Shown here piece after piece: positions 1 through 13,032 of a stretch of DNA of 64,000 bases (its first letter is position 1; each line of letters starts with the position of its first letter). The stretch comes from Cyrtodaria siliqua (lineage: Eukaryota > Mollusca > Bivalvia > Adapedonta > Hiatellidae). The stretch covers positions 1 through 64,000 of the forward strand of contig JAWPHD010004478.1 in assembly GCA_037043455.1 (NCBI GenBank). The letters are read 5' to 3'. The translations under genes and the position numbers were made by a program. A model generated the notes under the pieces. The model was given only the letters and a program-made list of their open reading frames with translations, made no database searches and was not told the origin of the DNA.

Positions 1-3000
1 CTTTCAAACATAATATAGTACTTTCAAACATAATGTAGTACTTTTAAACATAATATAGTACTTTTAAACATAATATAGTACTTTCAAACATAATGTAGTA
101 CTTTTAAACATAATATAGTACTTTTAAACATAATATAGTACTTTCAAACATAATGTAGTACTTTTAAACATAATATAGTACTTTTAAACATAATATAGTA
201 CTTTTAAACATAATATAGTACTTTCAAACATAATATAGTACTTTCAAACATAATATAGTACTTTTAAACATAATATAGTACTTTCAAACATAATATAGTA
301 CTTTCAAACATAATATAGTACTTTTAAACATAATATAGTACTTTTAAACATAATATATTACTTAATATAGTACTTTTAAACATAATATAGTACTTTCAAA
401 CATAATATAGTACTTTTAAACATAATATAGTACTTTTAAACATAATATAGTACTTTTAAACATAATATAGTACTTTCAAACATAATATATTACTTAATAT
501 AGTACTTTTAAACATAATATAGTACTTTCAAACATAATATATTACATAATATAGTACTTTTAAACATAATATAGTACTTTCAAACATAATATATTACTTA
601 ATATAGTACTTTTAAACATAATATAGTACTTTCAAGCATAATATATTACATAATATAGTACTTTTAAACATAATATAGTACTTTCAAACATAATATATTA
701 CTTAATATAGTACTTTTAAACATAATATAGTACTTTCAAACATAATATAGTACTTTTAAACATAATATAGTACTTTCAAGCATAATATATTACATAATAT
801 AGTACTTTTAAACTTAATATAGTACTTTCAAGCATAATATATTACATAATATAGTACTTTCAAACATAATATAGTACTTTTAAACTTAATATAGTACTTT
901 CAAGCATAATATATTACATAATATAGTACTTTCAAACATAATATATTACTTAATATAGTACTTTTAAACATAATATAGTACTTTCAAGCATAATATATTA
1001 CATAATATAGTACTTTTAAACATAATATAGTACTTTTAAACTTAATATAGTACTTTCAAGCATAATATATTACATAATATAGTACTTTTAAACTTAATAT
1101 AGTACTTTCAAGCATAATATATTACATAATATAGTACTTTTAAACTTAATATAGTACTTTCAAGCATAATATATTACATAATATAGTACTTTCAAACATA
1201 ATATAGTACTTTTAAACTTAATATAGTACTTTCAAGCATAATATATTACATAATATAGTACTTTCAAACATAATATATTACTTAATATAGTACTTTTAAA
1301 CATAATATAGTACTTTTAAACATAATATAGTACTTTCAAGCATAATATATTACATAATATAGTACTTTTAAACTTAATACAGTACTTTCAAGCATAATAT
1401 ATTACATAATATAGTACTTTCAAACATAATATAGTACTTTTAAACTTAATATAGTACTTTCAAGCATAATATATTACATAATATAGTACTTTCAAACATA
1501 ATATATTACTTAATATAGTACTTTTAAACATAATATAGTACTTTCAAGCATAATATATTACATAATATAGTACTTTTAAACATAATATAGTACTTTCAAG
1601 CATAATATATTACATAATATAGTACTTTTAAACTTAATATAGTACTTTTAAACATAATATATTACTTAATATAGTACTTTCAAACATAATATAGTACTTT
1701 TAAACATAATATAGTACTTTCAAACATAATACAGTACTTTCAAACATAATATAGTACTTTTAAACATAATATAGTACTTTTAAACATAATATAGTACTTT
1801 TAAACATAATATATTACTTAATATAGCACTTTTAAACATAATATAGTACTTTCAAGCATAATATATTACATAATATAGTACTTTTAAACATAATATAGTA
1901 CTTTTAAACTTAATATAGTACTTTCAAGCATAATATATTACATAATATAGTACTTTTAAACTTAATATAGTACTTTCAAGCATAATATATTACATAATAT
2001 AGTACTTTCAAACATAATATAGTACTTTTAAACTTAATATAGTACTTTCAAGCATAATATATTACATAATATAGTACTTTCAAACATAATATATTACTTA
2101 ATATAGTACTTTTAAACATAATATAGTACTTTTAAACATAATATAGTACTTTCAAGCATAATATAGTACTTTCAAACATAATATATTACATAATATAGTA
2201 CTTTTAAACTTAATATAGTACTTTCAAGCATAATATATTACATAATATAGTACTTTTAAACTTAATATAGTACTTTTAAACATAATATATTACTTAATAT
2301 AGTACTTTCAAACATAATATAGTACTTTTAAACTTAATATAGTACTTTCAAGCATAATATATTACATAATATAGTACTTTTAAACTTAATATAGTACTTT
2401 CAAGCATAATATATTACATAATATAGTACTTTTAAACTTAATATAGTACTTTCAAGCATAATATATTACATAATATAGTACTTTCAAACATAATATAGTA
2501 CTTTTAAACTTAATATAGTACTTTCAAGCATAATATATTACATAATATAGTACTTTCAAACATAATATATTACTTAATATAGTACTTTTAAACATAATAT
2601 AGTACTTTTAAACATAATATAGTACTTTCAAGCATAATATAGTACTTTCAAACATAATATATTACATAATATAGTACTTTTAAACTTAATATAGTACTTT
2701 CAAGCATAATATATTACATAATATAGTACTTTCAAACATAATATAGTACTTTTAAACTTAATATAGTACTTTCAAGCATAATATATTACATAATATAGTA
2801 CTTTCAAACATAATATATTACTTAATATAGTACTTTTAAACATAATATAGTACTTTCAAGCATAATATATTACATAATATAGTACTTTTAAACTTAATAT
2901 AGTACTTTTAAACATAATATATTACTTAATATAGTACTTTCAAACATAATATAGTACTTTTAAACTTAATATAGTACTTTCAAGCATAATATATTACATA

Positions 3001-4198
3001 ATATAGTACTTTCAAACATAATATATTACTTAATATAGTACTTTTAAACATAATATAGTACTTTCAAGCATAATATATTACATAATATAGTACTTTTAAA
3101 CTTAATATAGTACTTTCAAGCATAATATATTACATAATATAGTACTTTTAAACTTAATATAGTACTTTTAAACATAATATATTACTTAATATAGTACTTT
3201 CAAACATAATATAGTACTTTTAAACATAATATAGTACTTTCAAACATAATATAGTACTTTCAAACATAATATAATACTTTTAAACATAATATAGTACTTT
3301 TAAACATAATATAGTACTTTTAAACATAATATATTACTTAATATAGTACTTTTAAACATAATATAGTACTTTCAAACATAATATAGTACTTTCAAACATA
3401 ATATATTACTTAATATAGTACTTTTAAACATAATATAGTACTTTCAAGCATAATATATTACATAATATAGTACTTTTAAACTTAATATAGTACTTTCAAG
3501 CATAATATATTACATAATATAGTACTTTTAAACTTAATATAGTACTTTTAAACATAATATATTACTTAATATAGTACTTTCAAACATAATATAGTACTTT
3601 TAAACATAATATAGTACTTTCAAACATAATATAGTACTTTCAAACATAATATAGTACTTTTAAACATAATATAGTACTTTTAAACATAATATAGTACTTT
3701 TAAACATAATATAGTACTTTTAAACATAATATATTACTTAATATAGTACTTTTAAACATAATATAGTACTTTCAAACATAATATAGTACTTTCAAACATA
3801 ATATATTACTTAATATAGTACTTTCAAACATAATATAGTACTTTTAAACATAATATAGTACTTTCAAACATAATATAGTACTTTCAAACATAATATAGTA
3901 CTTTTAAACATAATATAGTACTTTTAAACATAATATAGTACTTTTAAACATAATATATTACTTAATATAGTACTTTTAAACATAATATAGTACTTTCAAA
4001 CATAATATAGTACTTTCAAACATAATATATTACTTAATATAGTACTTTTAAACATAATATAGTACTTTCAAACATAATATAGTACTTTCAAACATAATAT
4101 AGTACTTTCAAACATAATATAGTACTTTCAAACATAATATATTACTTAATATAGTACTTTTAAACATAATATAGTACTTTCAAGCATAATATTGTACT
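1..4198. repeat. 20-bp AT-rich satellite array
   Basis: This is a tandem array of CTTTTAAACATAATATAGTA and its variants with TTTCAAAC, TTTCAAGC and AAACTTAAT. Shorter units (TTACTTAATATAG, TTACATAATATAG) break the register and recur with them in larger blocks, indicating higher-order structure. The array begins before the window. It ends near 4198, followed by two diverged pieces with GATAGCCCTACGATAT at about 4210 and 4267. Confidence 0.95.
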
Positions 4199-4299
4199 TT
4201 CAAAACAAATGATAGCCCTACGATATACTTGTAAAGAAAACATAATATAGTACTGTCAAAACGAACGATAGCCCTACGATATGAATAATATGTGTTCAT

Positions 4300-5270
4300 T
4301 ACACATTGTAAGTATATTATTTACACAATAGCATAAAACATTAATTCAGTCATTCCTTTAAAAACATAGATCAGTCTCCATGGAGATAAAAACTAGTATT
4401 CCAGAATAGAGAACAAGCAGAGAGAAATTTATTACGCATCTTGTACAAGTTTCAATAACATTTAAATTTCAGTATATAACCATTAATTCATTTTCAACAC
4501 ACATAGTGCAAACAGGATAAATTTGTCTTTCTATGTTAAAGTCATATAAATAAAAGTAAAAAACAGTTTATGTAACTGTACAATAAATGTATACTGTACA
4601 CCACTCAGTGTCCTACTTCACTTTAATCAAAATGAACCCAGACAGGTGTGCATGAAATATCTCAATATAAACATTTTTCTTAAATTCAAATACCAGTAAG
4701 AAAGATTGATCATAGTTTACAAAATAAAAGACATCCATAATTTTTGGAAAAAATGAAAACAGAATTGAGCATATATGCAAACTTTCGGTGTTAACCAACT
4801 GATTATTTCAAACTTAAAGCTATATAACAGGGTTATGACATGCGTGCAAATAAAACATTTTGTGTGTTAAAATGGACTTTTCATACTTACTGATACTACT
4901 GACTAATAATCACCTTCCCACAACTCACGATGTTGTAATTATTCTAACAAATATCCGGGTATTTATTCAGAAAAATACGGTACTTATACAGTAGGGAAGT
5001 ATGCCTCCCACATTTCATGGCTATCAATTGTTTCCATTAAATATCCTGACATCTGGATTAATGTCCTAGTTTTATTCATCACCACTCTGGCGAATGTAAT
5101 AAGTCTAGGCCTAACTTTTTATTTACTATGTACAGCAAGTGTTTAACAAAGATAATGATTAAAAAATACAAAAAAAATACATATAGTATAAAATACAATA
5201 TATAGTATAGCAAAATGCTGGTTCAAGTAACATGAAAGTTTGGCACACTGCCTTGGTAATAATAATAATA
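4300..5270. other. No gene seen; sequence downstream of the sacsin-like gene
   Basis: The region is AT-rich and I see no conserved coding text in either strand. Small ORFs here (for example 4613-4798 minus, 61 codons) have ordinary random composition. A short (ATAATA)n stretch precedes 5271. Confidence 0.5.
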
Positions 5271-5273
5271 TAC

Positions 5274-5279
5274 TTTATT
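5274..5279 (-). terminator. Candidate polyadenylation signal (AATAAA)
   Basis: TTTATT on the plus strand reads AATAAA on the gene strand, 281 bases beyond the TGA. The sequence around it (TTTATTTACACAGGG) resembles a dispersed mollusc motif, so it could belong to a repeat. It is still the first good hexamer I noticed after the stop. Confidence 0.45.
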
Positions 5280-5559
5280 TACACAGGGTGATGCATATTA
5301 AGTTACAAATGTTCCATGTGACCCTCTATTATATACACATTTACAATACTTAATGGCAATTGGGCAAACATAATGAATAAGAGAATAGGCTATATCAGCA
5401 GCCAGTCCTACACATCCTTGCGTGCAGTCACCGCCCATTCCTCTTCTGTTAACACCCCTACTCCTTCACCCCAAGTTATACTGGGTGTTTACAACAGCTT
5501 CATATAACTAACATGTCAATATTCTACACACGCTTTAGAACAGGTGCCTTTGAAGTTCC

Positions 5560-5724
5560 TCACTGGATATATTCGTCTGCCAATGCAATAGTTGTTTTTG
5601 CCACGTTAAGGGAGAACTCTGCATCGCTGCAGTCAAATATATCAGATGGGATGTTTTGTCGAGAAACGCTGTCTGGGTATCTCATACGGGTGTGCTCGCC
5701 TAATCTGGTTTCCAAAAGATTCGC
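5560..5724 (-). CDS. Sacsin-like terminal exon (HEPN end and stop)
   Basis: A 165-bp coding exon including the stop. The acceptor is TTATCTTTTTCTAG|GCGAAT and the stop is TGA at 5562-5560. The 54 residues run ANLLETRLGEHTRMRYPDSV, then SRQNIPSDIFDCSDAEFSL, then NVAKTTIALADEYIQ. TRMRYPD corresponds to the vertebrate sacsin KTRYPDLLPFPQIPND near the C-terminus, and IPSDIF to IPNDRF. Joining directly to exon 6 gives almost the vertebrate spacing (three residues shorter), so no extra exon is needed. Its antisense contains a 71-residue plus-strand ORF that I regard as a shadow. Confidence 0.88.
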   Translation of the reverse strand, partial: ANLLETRLGEHTRMRYPDSVSRQNIPSDIFDCSDAEFSLNVAKTTIALADEYIQ

Positions 5725-6190
5725 CTAGAAAAAGATAAATGTGTGTAGTGAATAACCAGACAATTTACTCAATATTCCTTCTCCTAAGAAACATTGTTCT
5801 ATTTTGGATACAGTTTTATAAGTAAATCATTTAGTGAAACGTTTTCATAAACAGCCTGGAATGTTAAATATGCATCAGGAATGCCCTGTTTAAGGATTAT
5901 CAGTTGCTTTGAAAACGAATTAACCAAGTTTTTTAGTCCAAAAAAAGACAAGAAGGTATGAAATGTGGATGCTTCACGGCTGTTATTTTGCAAGAAGGAC
6001 TAAATGAACAAAGTATGTCAAAGTAGGTGAATACTGACCTACTTTTGGTAGGAACATACTGCTGTCACGTAGATGTGAGTGTTTAAAAGCTTAACGGCTT
6101 TTGGGGTCTGAGAAATGGACTTAACCAAAAACTTGAATGTAAAACTTAAAGTGAAAACTTCAATAAAACTTAAATTTAAAATAAGACCTG

Positions 6191-6373
6191 AAACAGTCTA
6201 TTAAATTATTTTAGAATTATTTTATAATTAGAATGTTGTGAGAACTGAATGAGCCTTTTAATTGCTGTGAGAAACAGATTAAGACTGTTTGTATCACTCG
6301 TTGAGTAATGAGTTTCTTGAAATCACAAAATTCTAAAAATAAAATAATTCTAAAATGATTTAATAGACTGTTC
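6191..6373. mobile_element. Hairpin (MITE-like) in last intron
   Basis: The left arm AACAGTCTATTAAATTATTT, continuing into AGAATTATTTTATAAT, is mirrored at the right by ATTCTAAAAATAAAATAATT ... TTTAATAGACTGTT. The arms are about 40-45 bp with mismatches, separated by about 95 bp. There is no coding content, and a clear target duplication could not be fixed. Confidence 0.5.
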
Positions 6374-7094
6374 TGAACGTTCATATGAATCCTTTAGTTC
6401 TATTTCTTATTTACTCATTGATGGCCATCACTGTGGTATGTTGTCAACAAGGTTCATTCCAGAAGTAATGCACCTGCTACTATATCTCACACACTATAAA
6501 ACTGTTCTCGCTCAAACTTACCACACATGACATGGGCCATTAACTTTAGCGAAATATAACTTGAGGGCATTAGTTACAATGACATCCCTCACTCTCTGCC
6601 ATGGTGGACGGAATTGTATCGGAAATTTAAAAAGGGGTGTGGAGAATTATATTTCATTTATTCCGCGAAAGTGTTCATGAATAAAGTTAATTATAAAAAA
6701 TTATATTTGGAATATATGTAGAAACCAAAAATCTAAAACTCGGCATCCCATTAGTTTTTCTGCGTAACTTGCATTTGTTCAATCATTACTATTGATTATA
6801 AGAAGAATATAAAGCAAATTGCTTTGGCATATTACTGACTGTGGAATATATTGTAACAATACTATATTTAAAAATATGGTAGAATAAGAAGGAAAGAAAA
6901 CTCAAAATATTGTTTAACTATATATGCTGACTCAAGCGTTTACAAACCAGTATAAGGCATTGCTCAAAAAGGAAAGGTGGCAGGGATGGATGGCGAATAA
7001 GAGTCGATGAAATTGCAGGCAATTGGTAATATGCCTGCCGGACCCAATCAAATTCTGGTCACATGGTAAACTGTAAACAAAGCTTATATGTTAC

Positions 7095-7211
7095 CTGCTG
7101 CATGAGATCATGAGAAAGATCACGAGCGATCCCCGCCAGAGAGTGACTCTTTAAAGGAGCACTGTTTGCATCCTTTGTAAACCACGCCGCCTTCAGAGCT
7201 TTCTCACAAGC
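7095..7211 (-). CDS. Sacsin-like exon 6 (HEPN middle)
   Basis: A 117-bp exon too short for a simple ORF search, found by splice sites and domain homology. The acceptor is ACTTGTTTTTCAG|GCTTGT and the donor is CAGCAG|GTAACA. It encodes 39 residues in phase 0 at both ends: ACEKALKAAWFTKDANSA, then PLKSHSLAGIARDLSHDLMQQ. Joined to the upstream exon this gives CYTCHQ-ACEKALKAA, the usual HEPN 'aHQA-EkALKA' helix. The SHSLAGIARDL part lines up with vertebrate sacsin TALAQKIEEY. The intron upstream is 13.7 kb and is mostly repeats, so automated models may miss the link. Confidence 0.88.
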
Positions 7212-7484
7212 CTGAAAAACAAGTTGGGGTTTAGGTTTAAATGCACACTATGACAATAAAAGTTGAAACAAATTTCGGTAGAATGTTGAATATTCATCCT
7301 TGTCATTATAAAAACAATTGCCGGTTGTGAGTCGGACTTGTGGCGATAATGCTCGTAAACATTGTGAAAATGACAACGCATATTTTAAGTGGTGCTTTTT
7401 TCAGTTTTGAGTAATTTTAATTTTATTTTAATATCTGTCAAATTTGCCTCCTTTCAGTTAATATGAGACAACTAAACACTGCCA

Positions 7485-8303
7485 AAATGTGCAGATTGTG
7501 CACCATGTTGGTACAGATTGTGCACCATGTTGGTACAGACTATGCACCATGTTGGTACAGACTGTGCACCATGTTGGTACAGACTGTGCACCATGTTGGT
7601 ACAGACTGTGCACCATGTTGGTACAGACTGTGCACCATGTTGGTACAGACTGTGCACCATGTTGGTACAGACTGTGCACCATGTTGGTACAGACTGTGCA
7701 CCATGTTGGTACAGACTGTGCACCATGTTGGTACAGACTGTGCACCATGTTGGTACAGATTGTGCACCATGTTGGTACAGACTGTGCACCATGTTGGTAC
7801 AGACTGTGCAACATGTTGGTACAGATTGTGCACCATGTTGGTACAGACTGTGCACCATGTTGGTACAGACTGTGCACCATGTTGGTACAGACTGTGCACC
7901 ATGTTGGGACAGACTGTGCACCATGTTGGGACAGACTGTGCACCATGTTGGTACAGACTGTGCATCATGTTGGTACAGACTGTGCACCATGTTGGTACAG
8001 ACTGTGCACCATGTTGGTACAGATTGTGCACCATGTTGGTACAGACTGTGCACCATGTTGGTACAGACTGTGCACCATGTTGGTACAGACTGTGCACCAT
8101 GTTGGTACAGACTGTGCACCATGTTGGTACAGACTGTGCACCATGTTGGTACAGACTGTGCACCATGTTGGTACAGATTGTGCACCATGTTGGTACAGAC
8201 TGTGCACCATGTTGGTACAGACTGTGCATCATGTTGGTACAGACTGTGCACCATGTTGGTACAGACTGTGCACCATGTTGGTACAGATTGTGCACCATGT
8301 TCT
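7485..8303. repeat. 22-bp minisatellite
   Basis: About 37 copies of a 22-bp unit containing TGTGCACCATGTTGGTACAG, with few variants (GATTGTG, GGGACAG, GCATCATG). Because 22 is not a multiple of three and the unit has no stop in most phases, long artificial ORFs appear in five frames here. I treat all of them as non-genic. Confidence 0.95.
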
Positions 8304-9005
8304 TATCAAATGTAAGCAATTTGGACCTTTCAAAAGCCAGCGAAGTTACGTACAATTTAACATTTTTGCAAGTTTGAGAGCCTGAGGGGATTGAAATACA
8401 CAATTGGGATAAAAGGTGTACAGAAAATGATTGTTGGTACAACCAATAATTATTAGTATGAAAACATGGGTTATTTTAATTGGAATGTATGATTCAATTA
8501 TGGTGTGATTTATTTTTGCTCAAGGATTCAGAATGAGGGTTCATTTGGTGTCTGATTATTGAAGAATGTACATTAAACTGTGGAGTGCCCCTAAAAAGCC
8601 AAATAAAACAAAAGAAATGTGTCCATGGGATACGGATGCCCTTCTCCAGTGCTGTCAAATTCATTAAAGTGTGTAAGTAAGTCATGGAAATTCGCATTGA
8701 CTTTTTATTTGTGGAAATATTTTGCTGTCATAAAGATATAAGATAGCATGTAGTTTGAAAGTAATATGGCTGTTATTGTGCGAGAAACCTGAACTACATT
8801 TAACAATGAAACATAGATCAAGGTCATTCACAATGACTTACTTATTGCTTGAACATGTTGGTGTCATATAGATGAACGTTTGAGAGCTGGAAGTTAGTTC
8901 ATGTGTGAGAAATTGACTAATTTTCTTGTGATTTTAATAGACTTCAAAGAATATCTGAGAAGTTAAATTCTATGATTACCATTGCAAAAATACAGATTGT
9001 TAAAC
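8304..9005. other. Intron sequence, nothing recognised
   Basis: Between the 22-bp and 39-bp arrays I see no coding homology or transposon end. Near 9014-9030 the sequence ATCATCTGATGACAAATG looks like a transitional unit into the 39-bp array. Confidence 0.45.
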
Positions 9006-9009
9006 ATTT

Positions 9010-12000
9010 CTATCATCTGATGACAAATGTAGTAGAGTGAGTTAAATGTTTGTATCACCTGATAAGTGCAGTAATGTAAGTTAAATGTTTGTATCACCTG
9101 ATAAGTGCATTAATGTAAGTTAAATGTTTATATCACCTGATAAGTGCAGTAATACGAGTTCAATGTTTGTATCACCTGATAAATGCAGTAATACAAGTTC
9201 AATGTTTGTATCACCTGATAAGTGCAGTTATACGAGTTAAATGTTTGTATCACCTGATAAGTGCAGTAATACGAGTTCAATGTGTGTATCACCTGATAAG
9301 TGCAGAAATACAAGTTAAATGTGTGTATCTCCTGATAAGTGCTGTAATACAAGTTAAATGTGTGTAACTCCTGATAAGTGCAGTAATACGAGTTAAATGT
9401 TTGTATCACCTGATAAGTGCAGAAATACAAGTTAAATGTGTGTATCTCCTGGTAAGTGCTGTAACACAAGTTAAATGTGTGTATCTCCTGATAAGTGCAG
9501 TAATACGAGTTAAATGTGTATATCTCCTGATAAATGCAGTACAAGTTAAATGTTTGTAACTCCTGATAAGTGCAGTAATACGAGTTAAATGTTTGTATCA
9601 CCTGATAAGTGCAGTAATACGAGTTCAATGTTTGTATCACCTGATAAGTGCAGAAATACGAGTTGTGTGTATCTCCTGTTAAGTGCAGAAATACGAGTTA
9701 ACTGTGTGTATCTCCTGATAAGTGCAGTAATGCGAGTTAAATGTGTATATCTCCTGATAAGTGCGGTACAAGTTAAATGTTTGTATCACCTGATAAGTGC
9801 AGTAATACAAGTTAAATGAGTGTATCTCCTGATAAGTGCAGTTATACAAGTTAAATATTTGTATCACCTGATAAGTGCAGTAATACAAGTTAAATGAGTG
9901 TATCTCCTGATAAGTGCAGTTATACAAGTTAAATATTTGTAACTCCTGATAAGTGCAGTTATACGACTTAAATGTGTGTATCTCCTGATAAGTGCAGTAA
10001 TACGAGTTCAATGTGTGTATCACCTGATAAGTGCAGTAATACGAGTTAAATGTGTGTATCACCTGATAAGTGCAGTAATACGAGTTAAATGTGTGTATCA
10101 CCTGATAAGTGCAGTAATACGAGTTCAATGTGTGTATCACCTGATAAGTGCAGTAATACGAGTTCAATGTGTGTATCACCTGATAAGTGCAGTAATACGA
10201 GTTCAATATTTGTATCACCTGATAAGTGCAGTAATACGAGTTCAATGTGTGTATCACCTGATAAGTGCAGAAATACAAGATAAATGTGTGTATCTCCTGA
10301 TAAGTGCTGTAATACAAGTTAAATGTGTGTATCTCCTGATAAGTGCAGTAATACGAGTTAAATGTGTATATCTCCTGATAAATGCAGTACAAGTTAAATG
10401 TTTGTAACTCCTGATAAGTGCAGTAATACGAGTTAAATGTTTGTATCACCTGATAAATGCAGTAATACGAGTTCAATGTGTGTATCACCTGATAAGTGCA
10501 GTAATACGAGTTCAATGTGTGTATCACCTGATAAGTGCAGTAATACGAGTTCAATATTTGTATCACCTGATAAGTGCAGTAATACGAGTTCAATGTGTGT
10601 ATCACCTGATAAGTGCAGAAATACAAGTTAAATGTGTGTATCTCCTGATAAGTGCAGAAATACGAGTTAAATGTTTGTATCACCTAATAAGTGCAGAAAT
10701 ACAAGTTAAATGTGTGTATCTCCTGATAAGTGCTGTAACAGAAGTTAAATGTGTGTATCTCCTGATAAGTGCAGTAATACGAGTTAAATGTGTATATCAC
10801 CTGATAAATGCAGTACAAGTTAAATGTTTGTATCACCTGATAAGTGCAGTAATACGAGTTCAATGTTTGTATCACCTGATAAGTGCAGAAATACGAGTTG
10901 TGTGTATCTCCTGTTAAGTGCAGAAATACGAGTTAACTGTGTGTATCTCCTGATAAGTGCAGTAATGCGAGTTAAATGTGTATATCTCCTGATAAGTGCG
11001 GTACAAGTTAAATGTTTGTATCACCTGATAAGTGCAGTAATACAAGTTAAATGAGTGTATCTCCTGATAAGTGCAGTTATACAAGTTAAATATTTGTATC
11101 ACCTGATAAGTGCAGTAATACAAGTTAAATGAGTGTATCTCCTGATAAGTGCAGTTATACAAGTTAAATATTTGTAACTCCTGATAAGTGCAGTAATACG
11201 AGTTAAATGTGTGTATCTCCTGATAAGTGCAGTAATACGAGTTCAATGTGTGTATCACCTGATAAGTGCAGTAATACGAGTTCAATGTGTGTATCACCTG
11301 ATAAGTGCAGTAATACGAGTTCAATGTGTGTATCACCTGATAAGTGCAGTAATACGAGTTCAATGTGTGTATCACCTGATAAGTGCAGTAATACAAGTTC
11401 AATGTGTGTATCACCTGATAAGTGCAGTAATACGAGTTCAATGTGTGTATCACCTGATAAGTGCAGTAATACGAGTTAAATGTTTGTATCACCTGATAAG
11501 TGCAGTAATACGAGTTCAATGTGTGTATCACCTAGTAATACGAGTTCAATGTGTGTATCACCTGATAAGTGCAGTAATACGAGTTCAATGTGTGTATCAC
11601 CTGATAAGTGCAGTAATACGAGTTCAATGTGTGTATCACCTGATAAGTGCAGTAATACGAGTTCAATATTTGTATCACCTGATAAGTGCAGTAATACGAG
11701 TTCAATGTGTGTATCACCTGATAAGTGCAGAAATACAAGTTAAATGTGTGTATCTCCTGATAAGTGTTGTAATACAAGTTAAATGTGTGTATCTCCTGAT
11801 AAGTGCAGTAATACGAGTTAAATGTGTATATCTCCTGATAAATGCAGTACAAGTTAAATGTTTGTATCTCCTGATAAGTGCTGTAATACAAGTTAAATGT
11901 GTGTATCTCCTGATAAGTGCAGTAATACGAGTTAAATGTGTATATCTCCTGATAAATGCAGTACAAGTTAAATGTTTGTAACTCCTGATAAGTGCAGTAA

Positions 12001-12775
12001 TACGAGTTAAATGTTTGTATCACCTGATAAGTGCAGTAATACGAGTTCAATGTTTGTATCACCTGATAAGTGCAGAAATACGAGTTAAATGTTTGTATCA
12101 CCTGATAAGTGCAGAAATACGAGTTAAATGTGTGTATCTCCTGTTAAGTGCAGAAATACGAGTTAAATGTGTGTATCTCCTGATAAGTGCAGTAATGCGA
12201 GTTAAATGTGTATATCTCCTGATAAGTGCGGTACAAGTTAAATGTTTGTATCACCTGATAAGTGCAGTAATACAAGTTAAATGAGTGTATCTCCTGATAA
12301 GTGCAGTTATACAAGTTAAATATTTGTAACACCTGATAAGTGCAGTAATACGAGTTAAATGTTTGTATCACCTGATAAGTGCAGTAATACAAGTTCAATG
12401 TTTGTATCACCTGACAAGTGCAGTAATACGAGTTAAATGTTTATATCACCTGATAAGTTCAGTAATACAAGTTCAATGTTTGTATCACCTGATAAGTGCA
12501 GTAATACAAGTTAAATGTTTGTATCACCTGATATGTGCAGTAATATGAGTTAAATGTGTGTATCTCCTGATAAGTGCAGTAATACGAGTTAAATGTGTGT
12601 ATCTCCTGATAAGTGCAGTTATACGAGTTAAATATTTGTAACTCCTGATAAGTGCAGTAATACAAGTTAAATGTTTGTATCACCTGACAAGTGCAGTAAT
12701 ACAAGTTAAATGTTTCTATCACCTGACAAGTGCAGTAATACAAGTTCAATGTTTGTATCACCTGATAAGTGCAGT
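9010..12775. repeat. 39-bp minisatellite carrying a splice-donor-like core
   Basis: About 95 copies of a 39-bp unit whose plus-strand core is CACCTGATAAGTGCAGTAAT followed by ACGAGTTAAATGT. On the gene strand the core reads CACTTATCAG|GTGATAC. Variants include TCTCCTGATAAG, internal deletions (11531-11540) and a blockwise repeat: the stretch 9589-9819 recurs at 10824-11054, 1,235 bp away. The 39-bp length is divisible by three, so open frames of 60-330 codons appear on both strands (e.g. TYQVIQTFNSYYC repeats); none has gene-like features. Confidence 0.93.
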
Positions 12776-13032
12776 AAGGGGAGGGGATGCAAAACATAGC
12801 TATGTGTAAGAACTGACCAAAACATCACAGAAATATATAAAAAAAATATTTAAAAAAGAAATCCGTGGATTCACATGTCTCGCCTCATGGGGGCTGGACT
12901 TAAAAGTAAAAAGGTCAATGATGCTTAAATGAAAGTTTGTAAACATTTTAGCAACTAAAAACAATCGAGTTTGCCGTTTGCAGAGATGACATTTAAGTGC
13001 ATTTGTTTAAAAACAAAATGCCATTCTATTAA
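12776..13032. repeat. Isolated unit of the G-rich repeat plus linker
   Basis: AAGGGGAGGGGATGCAAAAC, then ATAGCTATGTGTAAGAACTG, resembles the units of the G-rich array at 15235-16240, 2.4 kb away. The remainder is an AT-rich linker with no recognisable content. Confidence 0.5.

Noticed and set aside
5799..5993. 64-codon minus ORF as an extra HEPN exon
   Set aside because: Exons 6 and 7 already join in phase with near-vertebrate spacing, and the text (FGLKNLVNSFSKQL...) does not resemble HEPN.
7458..8442. Long ORFs (up to 304 codons) on both strands
   Set aside because: They follow the 22-bp array in several frames at once; the protein text is a pure period artefact.
9010..12775. CRISPR-like array
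   Set aside because: Units are contiguous variants without unique spacers, and the context is a eukaryotic intron.
9128..12797. Many ORFs of 60-334 codons (TYQVIHTLNSYYC and YHLISAVIRVQCV repeats)
   Set aside because: The 39-bp unit is a multiple of three, so stop-free phases persist. Open frames exist on both strands, with no start context, domain or splice support.
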